Below are positions 1 to 10,970 of a DNA stretch of 64,000 nt, one piece after another; the first letter of the stretch is position 1; each line of letters starts with the position of its first letter. The position numbers and the translations under genes are program-made. The notes below the pieces were generated by a model. The model was not told where the DNA came from and searched no databases. It was given only the letters and a program-made list of their open reading frames with translations. The DNA is from Ornithodoros turicata (Eukaryota; Arthropoda; Arachnida; Ixodida; Argasidae): positions 84,878,668-84,942,667 of the forward strand of contig NC_088203.1 of the NCBI RefSeq assembly GCF_037126465.1, given 5' to 3'.

Positions 1-1441
1 CAGTCTATCATGGCGCAGACATGTGAACTACCTCGTTTCTAAGGCGCAGCGCTGGATAAATGTGCTCCGCCACTTTGCTGGTGCACGATGGGGCAGTAAG
101 GAACGGCACCTCCTCATGATGCATAAAGCGCTCCTTGGGGATCAATGCTTTATGGTCTACCTGTTCTCCATAGCATGTCCCGGACCCCGACCTCAAAACT
201 TCGTGGTACCTTGGCACGCAGTCTGCGGATTTGCTTAGGAGTACCGCGCTCTACTGACACACGCATGGTGGTGGCGGAAACGAAAGATACCCCGATTGAG
301 GTCCTGTGTCAGAGAGAAACTATCCGGCATCCATGCGCTTGTTGGCCCACCATCGCCGTCATCCTCTGGTCAGAAAGATATATAAGCGAAGAAACACCAA
401 AGTCTCCGTATGTGTCCGTGAAGCGCATCAACACCTCCCTCGATTCACAGTGCAGCATGTAGTTTCCTTCTTACCTCCGTGGACACTCCCAACACCGACA
501 ATCGCGACCTCTGTCCCCGAGATCAAGAACAAGAAAAAGGAAGTCCCAGTTTCTGTTTTGAGGCAAGTGACATTAGAAATGATGGACGCGGTACACACAA
601 CTCACTCTGCTGTCTTCACCGATGGGTCTACCACTCAAGAAGGTTCATCTCCCGCTTTCGTCGTAGCAGAGGAGTCCCTGTCATGCGGGTATAAGCTTTC
701 GCATCGCAAGTCATCCACCTGTGCGGAGCTCTTCGCTATACTCTTTTTCATGAAAAAGCTATTGGAGTATCACTTTCAACCCCGCTCCTGGGTGACCTAT
801 ACTGATTCTAAAGCAGCCCTACAGTGTATTGCAAGCAGGGGCCTTCAAGGCTCCTTGGCATCAATCGCTACTGACATACTGCAACTTTACAAGCGACTAT
901 ACGAACAGGAACACCGACTGGTTTTACAGTGGATCCCGGGCCACATCGGTATATGTGGTAATGAAGACGCAGAAGCCCACCGCCGTCGAAATACGATCTC
1001 CATTATATTGCCAAAAGGGGATAGACGAGCTTACCTGCCGGCGCTTGCATCAGCAAAGGCGCCCATCAATGGCGTCAAGTCATCCCGGAAGGATCCCTCC
1101 TCCACTCAGTAGATCCCACACTGTCCTTCATAATGCCGCCTACCCTTCATCGGAGCATTACGTCTATCGTCCGTCGACTTCGTTTGAACGTCGCATTCAC
1201 CCCAGACTTCCGCCACAAGCTGGGTTATAGTAACGCAATGTTATGCCCTCGCTGCAATACTCCAAGTACTGTCCAGCACATTCTCATCGACTGTCAGGAG
1301 TATTTCACTGAGCGTCGCGTCCGCCTCCAGCGCCAATTTGAAGCCACTGGGACACCCTCACTTGCCCTTCCTCAACTGCTTGGGTCTTCGGTCAATCCTG
1401 CGCGTCAGCTACGAGATCTGCAAGTCCTCATCACCTTCTAA
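1..1441 (+). pseudogene. Decayed LINE ORF2 3' half: RT thumb, RNase H and terminal zinc knuckle
   Basis: This is the C-terminal part of a non-LTR retrotransposon polymerase of the RNase H-bearing I-like group, cut by the window edge. Three frames must be joined. Bases 23-145 and 145-310 give the region after the RT palm (ILRHFAG-like 'VLRHFAGARWG', then 'RSLRICLGVPRS'). Bases 306-1000 give RNase H, with acidic residues in FTDGS, CAEL, YTDSK and GNEDAE. Bases 1133-1441 give the conserved 'RLRLNVAFTP' stretch and a CPRC...H...C knuckle. Frameshifts near 145, 310 and 1000 and a stop at 1112 make it non-functional. The family normally nicks target DNA and reverse transcribes its own RNA; this copy cannot. 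Family assignment rests on motifs only; a neighbouring I-superfamily clade such as R1 or LOA is possible. Confidence 0.88.
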
Positions 1442-1580
1442 GCAGCAACAGGGTTCCTGCGTGAACTCTGAACATTCATCATCATTCACCATCTTCGCCC
1501 CCTCAAGCAATGGTAGGGTGCCGCCCTAGCGGCGAAACATCCCACTACATCATCATTACTTATTTGTTGTTGTTCGTCTC
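1442..1580 (+). mobile_element. 3' UTR of the LINE at the window start
   Basis: The stop at 1441 is followed by a short non-coding tail with a pyrimidine-rich GCCGCCCTAGCGGC palindrome-like stretch, repeated ATC and a GTT microsatellite (about 1560-1573). The same tail arrangement, ending in TTATTTGTTGTTGTT, recurs at 61680-61782. I infer the 3' end of the LINE lies close to 1575. Confidence 0.65.
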
Positions 1581-3400
1581 ACAGCGACATTATCCTCCAA
1601 ACAATTTCACACGATCTTTTCTTCTCTTCTGTTTTCCTTTCTTTTTTTCAGTGCTGGAAACGCGGCTGGGTAGTGGCCGGATTCCCTGAGTCAGTGGCTT
1701 TTATCTTATCACAGGATTTCTGTCTGGTGGCATGGTGCAACGCTTGCTTATCTCAGATTTAGTGCCATTCAAGGAGACTGCTGTGCCCTTGGACTACGTG
1801 TTCAACAGCGCCATTGCGAAGCCGTGTGGTCGGCACGTGTCGGCGAATCGAAACTCAAACACGGCGGACGTATCCACGTTGTCGCTTGGTTTCGATTTTG
1901 AGATTTCTGAACTGCAATGTTGATCCTCGATGCGTTGAATTAGGCGAACGAGTATTAAACGCTGCTCCTATTCGCGACTCCAGCGAAGCCGTAGCCACCT
2001 AGTGGTGGAAGTGGCAACCCTCGAGTCTAGGTTCGGCGTGCGCCACCTATAGTTCGCTGGAGTCGCGAATACTTCTTGCAGGCGTAACCGAGTTATCCAA
2101 ACAGAAGGCTATAGTTGTTGCGTATGATCTGGGAATTTCCGGCATGTTTGATCAACCACACTTCGTGAAGGTGGATTTTACGTTTATCGGTTGCGAGGCC
2201 GAAATAGCAAGCAGCGATTGTCCTGCGCTGCAGGAATGTCAGAGACATGTAAGCACACGACAGCTGTGCTGCTGCTCTCTTACAGGTAAGATCTTCTGTG
2301 TAGCGCGTGTATACGAATGTAGTTTAGAATTTACAGGGTAATATTATGACACGCGTGTGTCACTGGTGCGCATGTTTTTGGGAAACCTTAACGACACATT
2401 CTTTCCCAAGTGATTTTGCATGCTGATTCAAGTGCACAGTTACGAAACTGACTTGGTATACGTTTTCGCGCTATCCCTTGCGTTTTCTTACACATACTTT
2501 TCTTACTCAAGTTTGAAAGAAACTTATTCTGTTTTTCCTAGACAAGGTTTTGCTTCCCTTCCTGACGTGAGCTGCACAGATATTGAGTGTGCTTGAGAAG
2601 AAAAAAAAAAGTTCATCAGATATGTAGGCAGTACCGCTCCAAGAGGTCTGCCACACCTACACAAGCATTGCTGATGTAACAGGTTTGCCGATCTTGAGTC
2701 GCTCAACCCATCTATTCCGATGCTGCACCAAAGTTGGTGGCCTTCCATGCGTGAAATGAACAAAACGTGGAAAGACAAGCTGCTGTGTCTCTTGGGCGTG
2801 CAGAGTCGGATTGTTGCACAGATCAAAAGTCGCATGGTTTAGTTTGCTGGTCGTTGCCTGCACTGTTTGCTTCATCCATGATTTGAACAGCAAAATGAAG
2901 GTGCAGCTAAGCGACAGGTGGCAGACAAGCAGACAGGTGGCATGCATGGTGACGTGGTGGCTGGTAGTCGTTTAGTTCCAGAACAGACCCTGCGCTTTTT
3001 CGCGGTCATTAATCATGATTCCAGAATTTCGCGAGCGGTAAACTGGCGCTGATCAGCTTGTTGCGAACAAAAATCATACGCATGCGTTTCAATGCCGCGT
3101 GTCGGACCTTGGCTATCTGAGGTCAAAATCAAGGGGGTATTTCATTGCATTCATCTTTTACAGAAATGCGGTTCAGGCAAAAAAGACAAAGCCTGCATGA
3201 AGCGGTGCGCGGCCTGAAATATCGGTATAAATGTCACAGTTACACACAACCACACAGTCAGAATGTCACATTATCTTCCGCGAAAACTAAAATATTTTTC
3301 GCGATCATTTCGATGGTTTTCGTTGCGTGGTCTTTCTGATCTTCTTGCGAGCAAAGCCCGTTCCTTGTTTCGCGAGCGTATGAGGAAAGTAATGAAAGAA
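1581..3400. other. Unassigned stretch with a possible splice acceptor and an 18-bp inverted repeat
   Basis: No recognisable gene. A strong pyrimidine tract ends in CAG at 1649-1651 and would fit a 3' splice site. Short open frames follow, but none matches a family I know. An 18-bp inverted repeat (1970-1987 against 2053-2070) brackets about 65 bases. Two to three frames around 1730-2340 stay open for about 60 codons, which is not significant by itself. Confidence 0.3.
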
Positions 3401-3720
3401 GGAAGTCACTGAAAAGGCTAGCCAGCTGTAGGACTCGACCCCACATCTTCTGGAGCTAACACACCTCCTCAATGACTTTCAAGGTGTGTCATTTGAAGGG
3501 ACAATCCACTCACTCACTCACTCACTCACTCAATTCACTTTCTGTGTTTCTCACTCACTTTCTCACTCACGCACACATTCATACGACGGGGCGACTAAAG
3601 CGTCTCTTTTTTCATTGTTCTTAGGCACTATAAAGAAAGAACAACACAACAAACAAGCCTCTAGACTAGAGGCTTCCTTTCTTCTGTGTTCCAACCTCAG
3701 AACATCAATTTCCACCGAGG
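3400..3720 (-). mobile_element. Degenerate tRNA-derived SINE (Ruka-like), minus strand
   Basis: The stretch beginning GTCACTGAAAAGGCTAGC, with a decayed antisense B box near 3433-3450, matches in order the better copy at 17207-17440. The shared flank AACCTCAGAACATCA appears near 3691-3705. A (CACT)n microsatellite at 3507-3531 interrupts it. A-box sequence is missing here, so the copy should be dead. Identity is inferred from the internal match and from known tick tRNA-derived SINEs. Confidence 0.55.
3507..3531. repeat. (CACT)n microsatellite
   Basis: Six tandem CACT units are followed by imperfect CTCA/TCAC units to about 3575. Confidence 0.9.
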
Positions 3721-4213
3721 AAAGTAAAGAAGGACGCCTGCTATACTTCCGCGTATAGGACAGTTGGCGCGCGAATGAACTGGGCCGGAAGCACGAAAGG
3801 AAAATTTGTCGCAGAACGCCCATTTGACGGTGATAGGCCGAACGTGAACTTGTGCGCTGTAGGTTCTTGGTGGTGACGGTGACGTTATCAGCTTGCTGTT
3901 TTTTGTTTGGCTTCACAGTTTTGGGCCAGCGCAGAGCTGTAGCTGGGTGATGAGATAACATGAGAGTAGCAGCCGATGAAAATGACGGCGGGAAGGATGA
4001 GCCCATAGTTCGAGCTAAGAGAGGGCCATAGCTATCTTCAACGTAATACGTCGTGGATGTATCTATGCATGGCAAAATGGCGTAGGTGCAGGCTAGCTGG
4101 TGGATGAACTATCTACATATACGTTTCCGAACGATGCGTGCTTTATTCCGAATTCGTTTTCCGTTTTCTTTTTTTTTTCCTCTTCTCCGTTTTTCATTTC
4201 TACCCCTTTTTTG
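3721..4213. other. No recognisable feature
   Basis: Open frames on both strands are short and unlike known families. A T-rich run near 4150-4210 precedes the LINE tail insertion. Confidence 0.5.
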
Positions 4214-4285
4214 GAATAGCAAGCCGGCTCTTTGCAGGCTAACCTTTCCTTTAATATGTTTTCTTAATAAACATATCCCCCTCTC
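4214..4285 (+). mobile_element. Short LINE 3'-tail insertion
   Basis: The piece starts GGAATAGCAAGCC, passes through GCAGGCTAACCTTTCC and ends AATAAACATATCCCCC. The same tail follows the LINE coding end at 35600-35680 and recurs at 8925-9000, 49440-49520, 50193-50261 and, reversed, 50946-51103. It is therefore a severely 5'-truncated copy carrying only the 3' UTR. Confidence 0.75.
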
Positions 4286-6230
4286 CGAGTCCGTGCACGT
4301 GCACCTTTTTATTTTTCTATCGCATTATGTACCGTCTGTCAAATTTATTACGGGAACTGCTATCCTCTAGCTTGAAGGAGGGGCACACTCTTCTATGTAC
4401 ACGCTGCAGGGCGCATGCAGCTTTCATTTCCACGGGTCTTGTTGATTGCGCATCCTTTGACTTGTCCATTATACGAAAACCATCGTAAGCAGCATTATAG
4501 TGTATTTTTCTAGACTTTATCTCGCTCCACCGAGCCATACTGTTTGTACATAAGTTTGTGTAAGGATATTGGTCACTTTATATGATTAGTCTTCGTAATT
4601 GTATTTCCCGTTCAATTTTGTCTTACCAAATCCTCGCTGCTGACTTTTTCTTCTACTGTTTTACCGTAGTTTGACGCATCAAGGTCATAGTGGCTCGAGC
4701 CCCACTATGCACTCTATTTCCCTACGCGCTCTACTTCTCAAATTTAGCACGCGTACACACGGCGACTTGCGTTCCGCATGCGTGACAGGCGCAAAGGGCG
4801 ACACGACACCAATGGTACCAATGGCCTTCAACGGGGGGGGATTGTCTTCTCTGCATTTGATTGGCTTCGTTCTTGAATTTACATGGCAGATTGTGCCAGA
4901 ATGGTTTGCGCGAGTACGCGCAGCGCTCTACTAAAACTGTTTGCGCGCCACGTAAATGCAGCGTGCCGCTAACTACTATAACGCATAGCATACGCAAGCG
5001 TCTAGCCCCTACACTTAAAGTCTATGTTGTCCCACTGCATAGTACCGTTGAAGTCGACTACGTTATGTGGCATGAATCACGTGTTTCGGGTATTGTAGAG
5101 AGGCATCTATAGTGGTTCATCACTGGCACTTCTTGCCCAGTACGGTGTAAATTTTAACGACTCACCGCGCAAATACCCCAATAAAAGAAACAGAGGTGGG
5201 ACAGCCACGACCACAGAAGAGCCCCAAACCACACTCGTAACAGCAGTCGTGTCATCCACTTGCTTCCACCAAGATGGCTAATCCGACCGAGTAGGCGATG
5301 GAGAGCAGAAATCGAATGACACGCGATTGATATGCAGATTGGCAGTTGGAGAGGGCGCCACAATCGAGGCCCCGTCCTGATGAGATTTTTCTTCCTTTTA
5401 CTCTTTTACGGGCGCTTCTTTCACTACGGAATCAAAAAAATATATATAATGAAATAAAGGCAAGTGGAGGAAGTCTGTTCAGCCTCATTATCACACCAGC
5501 CGTGTCAGTGCCGAATGAACGTGTTTTGCCATTAGCGCGGCTGTCTTTAGAAGTCTCTCGACCACCTATGACACTACGGGTCGCGTCCATATTTGAAGCG
5601 CTCTTGCGGCGGCGAGGGTGCGAGGCGTAACTATTGAGTGAGGAATTGGATTTGCCTGTGGTGGTGGAGGGTAGACGGTTTGTCAGTTCAGCGGTGGTTA
5701 CGGGCGCGACGAACTGAAATAACGAGCTTATTATTTGCGGATGAGGTTCGAGCACAGTGATTCACCGTGGTGCCAGCCTGCGCTGTTTGTCACTGATATA
5801 CTCGTGACGTCATTCGTGCCGTCGTTTCCCATACCAGTGTCCTTATAGTTTTTCATCTTTATTTTTCTTTTCCTTTTTTTCCCCGGTTGATATGTGCTCA
5901 CTAGATCGGTGAGGACGAACTTTGAACTTGAAAGAGAGAAATGTTCGAATTTTATCGTTAATATGGAATCTTTCCGCAAGGTTTTATATTTATGCGTAGT
6001 GAATGAATGTCGACTTTCAAAAAAGCGATATCGCTGTTTCTCAGGCTCGTGATGAAGGGTTACGTGCATGGAAACGGGACACAGGAATGTCCCTGGCGAT
6101 AAAGTACGCGACGTGTAGCGGAAGAAAGTTCTTCGACAGCGTAAGCCGTTTCCGAACTCTTCAGCTATAGTGTATTATCGTGAAGCACCTCGTATATTCA
6201 AAGTGACCTCGCGCACAAGTAAAGTTTCGG
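4286..6230. other. Unassigned intergenic or intronic DNA
   Basis: I see only short open frames (at most about 112 codons) with no recognisable motif, plus T-rich and A-rich tracts. Nothing can be supported as a gene. Confidence 0.5.
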
Positions 6231-6280
6231 ATCCCGGGATACCGGCGTACTTTCATATCCCAAATCCCGGGATTTCGCGA
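6229..6280. repeat. ATCCCGGGAT-rich palindromic repeat
   Basis: Two closely spaced CCCGGGAT palindromes with flanking TTTCG resemble the stretch at 42645-42735. Similar CCCGGGATTT repeats are common in animal transposon remnants; the family is not identified. Confidence 0.4.
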
Positions 6281-6629
6281 TAATAAAATTTTGCCTTTCC
6301 TCACAACCAATTGTTGCTGTATGTACGTGTCAAAAGGAAGGGGCGGTATTTTAGATATTAGCCAGTGTTAGTAGACGGCTACCTGTAGTCCGGTAGCCTA
6401 CCGCCTCTACCGCACCCTATCAGCAGATAAGATTCTGAGTCACGCTCTCTGTCATGGTAGGAAAGGATGTCGGTAGGATCGATGGATAGGGCGCGGTAGA
6501 CTCGGTAGTCTTCCGGGTTGCCACCGGCGATACCGGTTGCGCTCTACGATAACACTCGCTATTGTTGTGTCCATTCCGCCAAGTCTGTCGACTACGGTGC
6601 ATGGGATAAGCACATTTGGTGATGTGATA

Positions 6630-6826
6630 TGATGTGATAGAAAAAAAAAGGGGGGAATAAGTCACGACAAAGTCAGACTGGCTACCCCAGGCCACTAAGG
6701 CGCAGTTAGTTGAAATAAAATTTAAAAAAGAAATAAAGAGGGAGAAAATCCAGTAGGTGGGGTGGGGTGGGGGAGACAATCATCCACAACAAATGGGAAC
6801 ACTTACAAAAGAGTGATCAGAAAGTG
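6630..6826 (-). mobile_element. 3' UTR of a minus-strand LINE
   Basis: Read on the minus strand, the coding end at 6827 is followed by a T-rich UTR containing GGGGTAGCCAGTCTGAC. A related element, GGAGTAGCCAGTC, occurs on the minus strand at 15661-15890, so this is a shared LINE tail type. The left limit is near 6630, where A- and G-rich sequence marks the 3' end. Confidence 0.6.
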
Positions 6827-7265
6827 TCACAAAATGTCAATCAGATGCGTTTCGTCAAAGAAACGTAGGAGCGCTCTCAATGCAGCCGCTTGATGATTGA
6901 ATGGCTGAGAACCCAGGAGCTTTACAAAGTCAAATGGCCGGGCGTCGAGGCGAGCCAGACTCGCTTCTAGTGTCCAGCGACTGTCGGCATGCTTGGAGCA
7001 CCTGAGGGGGATGTGCTCTGCGTCCTCGACAACCCACTGCAGTTTTGAGATGGTGACTTAGCCAGCTTGTAGAGCAAGCGACCGCTGTACGAGACATTCA
7101 GCCGGAGCCTATGCAGGAGACACGCTGCTTGTCGAGCAAACGACGGAGGTACCTGGAAGCGTAGCTCGTGGCCGACCCTGTCTAACAGCGAAGATCGGGC
7201 AGAACCTGTCAGCCAAGAAGACTTGCACATTTGTTGTCTCAGTTCACGTCAAGCCCATAGCCGGG
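6827..7265 (-). pseudogene. LINE ORF2 C-terminus (zinc-knuckle region)
   Basis: Minus-strand translation gives 'LLHRLRLNVSYSGRLLYKL', the conserved stretch between RNase H and the terminal knuckle of I-like LINEs. After a frameshift near 7030 come 'EDAEHIPLRC' and a tail ending 'LLRFFDETHLIDIL' at a stop at 6827. The polymerase and RNase H are absent, so this is a 5'-truncated insertion. It is a different lineage from the element at the window start, judging by its tail. Confidence 0.8.
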
Positions 7266-7806
7266 AACGCCACCACGTAGCATTAATATTCATAAGAAAC
7301 TACAAGGATTTTTTTTTAAAACCTATATATGCTATACAACGTATTAGATCTTTCCTCCTCTCTCTTTTTGACGTTTTGATCTTCGTCGATACGTTGACTT
7401 GAAAGTGAAAAAGAAAAAAAGATGAATAAAGGCTAGCCTTTTCAGAAAACTACACTTGGCAGCTCCAGACCAGACTACAATAGTTACTATGGAGGAATAA
7501 AAAAAAAAAAAAAAAAGAAACAAGAAAGGCAAGAGCAAATAATGCCTCAATGGACGGGAGTCGCGCACTCCGTTGCTGTTCGCAGTGTCGTGGATGCCGT
7601 GCTATATACGACTTCGTGGTGACAGCTGCACAAAAGTCCCTATCCCGTCCGGGGATCACCATTTAGAAATCCTGGATTGTAAAAACGGCGCGTGATTCCG
7701 AACTCTATATACGCACAATGTCCAATCTGCGCTGCGTGCAGAGTACCAGCAGGTTCGGTGTCCACATACCCCTTTAGTGCTCTACCTATTCAGAATAAAG
7801 ATAATA
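7266..7806. other. No recognisable feature
   Basis: AT-rich DNA with poly-A runs (for example 7499-7516). No gene or clear repeat is seen. Confidence 0.5.
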
Positions 7807-7807
7807 G

Positions 7808-7970
7808 AGAGTTTTAGTGCACCGCACGCTGTCGCCTTTGCGTTCGGAAGGGATAGCGTTGATGGTCCTGCGCACGCCCACAACAGAGAGAGCTTCGCGC
7901 AGTGCGCAGAACCACCAACGCTTCCCCTTAACGTTCGCAAAGGCGGTAGCGTACGATAGACTAAAACTCT
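7808..7970. mobile_element. 163-bp palindromic MITE-like repeat
   Basis: Ends AGAGTTTTAGT and ACTAAAACTCT are inverted repeats. The two arms of about 70 bases pair along their length (GTCGCCTTTGCG against CGCAAAGGCGGT, TGCGCAC against GTGCGCA). No coding capacity. No clean target duplication is visible, so the superfamily is open. Confidence 0.65.
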
Positions 7971-8402
7971 TTCATTATAATCCGTGGCTTTACGTCACGA
8001 GACAACTATAAGAACAATTCAGTTTGGATATTTAACGTTTCCCGTTTCCGGTACTACCCTGGTAGTATATTTGATTGTACGTTAGGGGGTAGTCTGTGGT
8101 AATTACCGTCGTTTATTTATTGCGCGGCCCTCCAAGATGTGGTCTATGGCACGCGACTCGATTTGATTTTGAGGCCACGCCATAGACGGTAGGGTCGTGA
8201 GAGCCTACTTTAGCTATAACAGCTATACAAGAAACAACACCAGAAGGACAGTGCATTATGTTGCCATTGCTTACAGTTGCAACTTGGAAAATGAAGTAGA
8301 AAAAGAAGAAAGTAGGCGGAAGCTGACTTTATTGGGGACACTGGATAGTTTCGGCTTTGCTTCTTTAATGCGACTGTTGAAAAATTAAGTACAATTTTAT
8401 TT

Positions 8403-8575
8403 TAATGATGATGTTTGGGGAGTTTCACCGTTAGGGGCCTTAGTCTACTATACCCAATTGCTGGTGGTAATGTGGTGAAATGGAATACTGAGCCGCCTTC
8501 ATAGTGAGGACCGAATCCCTACGGTGCCCAAAAAGTTTAGAAGTGCTTTTCGGACAGAGAGTTGATGGGCTGCAC
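8403..8575 (-). mobile_element. Minus-strand LINE 3' tail
   Basis: The stretch matches the order of motifs in other LINE tails here: on the plus strand, GGGGAGTTTCACC followed by CTATACCCAATTGCTGGT (compare 17090-17135). It starts at an ATGATGATG run that would be the 3' terminal microsatellite on the minus strand. Coding sequence is not visible, so this is a tail-only copy. Confidence 0.6.
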
Positions 8576-8627
8576 AACAACAACAACAACTTTTTTGATG
8601 ATGCTGTTGATGATGATTGGGACCGCC

Positions 8628-9042
8628 GTATTCTCGCTCAGCCCTGAGGCATCCCTGCGCTTCGAGGGACCCTTCCAGAAGCTTTGGCAATGCATTGGGC
8701 GCGCGCGCGCTGCGCGTGCAAAAGAGAAAACAGAGGGGAAAGGTTAACGATGATGTAGGCTTGCTATTCCCAAAACCAAACAAACAAACAAAAGGAAGAC
8801 GAGGACCCTTCCAGTAGCTCTGGCAATGCATTGGGCGCGCTCTCTCTTCGTGCACGATGCATTGCCAAAGCTACTGGAAGGGTCCTAGTCCTCCTTTTGT
8901 TTGTTTGTTTGCTTTTGGGAATAGCAAGCCTACATCATAGCTATCCTTTCCCTTCGGTTTTCTCTCTTTTTAATCATCATTAAACATATCCCCCCCCCCC
9001 TCCCGAAGCGTAGGGATTCCTCAGGGCTGAGCGAGAATTAGC
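8628..9042. repeat. Fold-back of two opposed LINE tails
   Basis: The outer ends ATTCTCGCTCAGCCCTGAGG and CCTCAGGGCTGAGCGAGAAT are complementary. Further in, GTAGGCTTGCTATTCCC pairs with GGGAATAGCAAGCCTAC, and an inner hairpin pairs around TGCATTGCCAAAGC. The arms differ by one block: 8671-8719 on the left carries an extra copy of the inner motif and a GC run, while the right arm holds AAACATATCCCCCC. I read this as an inverted duplication of the GGAATAGCAAGCC tail plus flanking DNA. Confidence 0.7.
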
Positions 9043-9738
9043 AATTTTGACATAATGAGAGGGCGAGAGTCCAGTTGATTTAGAGACGTTGAAAGTGTAT
9101 AGTTCTAAAGAGATAGTAGTGTAGGCGATGGAGGAGGATGTGGTCTAGTTGTTCCACGACAAATAAAAAAAAAACTGTAGAGGTCTCCCTGCTGATGCAA
9201 TGAAGAGTAATGCGATAGCAATCGTTCATCTTCTACGAAAATGCGGCGATAATTTTGAGTTGCGCGGAATGGTTTGCTGATATGGGTCAAATGTAGGAGC
9301 GCAACTGTAGTGACTTATCGTGTAACGTGCTAGAGATGTTAACGCGCTGTAAGGTCTGGCGTGAGGAAAAACGTTTTTGGCCGTTGAGTAGCCTTGAGTA
9401 AACCTTGAGTAGCACACATAACCATCTCGCAACGTAGTTGCCTGATGTGAAAGGGAAGGAACCTCGAGCCCGTAGTTGGTCCCTCGATGGTATAGTCCTT
9501 CAAATCGCTAGTCCTTCCAAAGTTGGAATATGGAGCCTCTGTGTGGGATACTGATCACGGCCGGCACAATCTCGAACTCAGTAGAAACAGGGATGCCCGA
9601 TTCATATTCGGTAATTACAACCGCACCGCCAGCATCACTGCTATGAGACATAACCTCAATCTGCCTCTGCCTTCCACTCGCTGAACAATAACTCGTCTCT
9701 GTTTGTTTCACAAAATTTGCTATCATAATCCAACAGCC
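9043..9738. other. No recognisable feature
   Basis: Only short open frames with no known motif on either strand. Confidence 0.5.
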
Positions 9739-9740
9739 TA

Positions 9741-9988
9741 CACTCTAAAAACATAACTTCACCACATAGCACGCTGTGCGCCAACCATCGCAGCGGATGA
9801 TAGGGTTATCGCTTCTGATTCGAGGAGAGAGGGAGGCGTACGCCTTTTTGTGGCAATTTGGACATATGAAAATTGCCACAAAAAGTCGTACGCCCCCCCC
9901 TCTCTTCGAATCAGAAGCGATAACCCTATCATTCGCGGCAATGGTTGGAGCACAGCGTGCTATGCCGTGAAGATCTGTTTTCAGAGTG
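9741..9988. mobile_element. Palindromic MITE, CACTCTTAAAA family, GTGGCAATTTG-loop subtype
   Basis: Terminal repeats start CACTCTAAAAACA and end in AGAGTG. A TA dinucleotide lies on each side (9739-9740, 9989-9990). The two arms pair through GATAGGGTTATCGCTTCTGA and its complement, around a loop with GGCGTACGCC. No coding sequence. Ends beginning CAC with a 2-bp duplication suggest a CACTA/EnSpm-like parent, which is inference. Confidence 0.85.
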
Positions 9989-9990
9989 TA

Positions 9991-10027
9991 CACTCTTAAA
10001 AATGAGTTTCACCAGATAGCATGTTCC
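9991..10027. mobile_element. MITE terminal fragment
   Basis: Left terminal sequence only (CACTCTTAAAAATGAGTTTC...), broken after about 37 bases and wedged between two fuller copies. Confidence 0.75.
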
Positions 10028-10029
10028 TA

Positions 10030-10266
10030 CACTCTTAAAAATGAACTACACCACATAGCACGCTCCTAGCCAACCATCATCCAAAATGACAATGTTCTTG
10101 CCCCCGATTTGTTGAAAACGGGAGGCGGAGCCTATTTTGTGCCATTATTCACGGCACAGAATAGGCTCCGCCTCCCGTTTTCAACAAATCAGGGGCGAGA
10201 ACGTTGTCATTCGGGATGGTGTTTGGCTAGGAGAGTGCTATGTGGTGAAGTTCATTTCTAAGAGTG
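10030..10266. mobile_element. Palindromic MITE, GGCGGAGCCTATT-core subtype
   Basis: Complete copy with ends CACTCTTAAAAATGAAC and TAAGAGTG, flanked by TA on both sides (10028-10029, 10267-10268). Its core has GGCGGAGCCTATTTTGTGCC paired with its complement in place of the GGCGTACGCC core of the main subtype. Confidence 0.88.
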
Positions 10267-10268
10267 TA

Positions 10269-10430
10269 GCTAACCATCATCCCGAATGACAACGTTCTCC
10301 CGTATAACCATTAATGGTTACAAAATAGGTTCCGTCTCCCGTTTTCAACAAATCAAGGGCGAGAACATTGTCATTCGGGATGATGGTTGGCTAGGAGCGT
10401 GCTATGTGGTGAAACTCATTTTTAAGAGTG
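10269..10430. mobile_element. Left-truncated MITE copy
   Basis: Joins directly after the TA that ends the previous copy. It lacks the left terminal repeat but keeps both inner arms (ATCATCCCGAATGACAACG against CATTGTCATTCGGGATGAT) and the right end TTTTTAAGAGTG. Confidence 0.8.
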
Positions 10431-10970
10431 CACATATATCTTAGCTCGTACCTATCACCCGCGAGAAGTGTGTATTCCCTCGTGCTCAACAAGGTCATGT
10501 CACAATTCATTTCTCCCTATCGCTGGAGTGGAATTCCTCTCGCGGTTGTGTTACAACCATTACCGACGTCAAGCTATTTAAGAAATGTTTATGCTACCAT
10601 TTCGCTGCATAGTCATTTTTCGATCTCCAGGTTGTACATCGTGTTGTACATCGTACATTGTGCTATCATCGTTTGCTATGTCAACTATACCTATTTCAAC
10701 AGGCGGGGTTGCGGTTGAGGTCGTGAATATTACGTGGGCGGATGCCACGCGGATACTGTCGACCGTATCCGCGCTCTACTGTATGTCCTAGTCATATCAG
10801 CTATAAAAATGTCCCTATCAGGAGCATGCAAAGACAATCTGAGGTATATGCATGAGAGGTGTTCGCTTGCCGCACCGGAAATGCCGCGGGATTGGGGTTG
10901 GGGGGTGAAACAGCTTCGGTTGAGCCCATCCGATATGAAGGTGCGGTAGCGTAGCTGGCGCGACAGCGTG
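10431..10970. other. No recognisable feature
   Basis: Single-copy-looking spacer between two MITE clusters; the open frames of up to 96 codons show no family motif. Confidence 0.45.

Noticed and set aside
9741..10430. CRISPR array (repeated palindromes with spacers)
   Set aside because: Units are about 240 bases with transposon ends and target duplications, in eukaryotic DNA.
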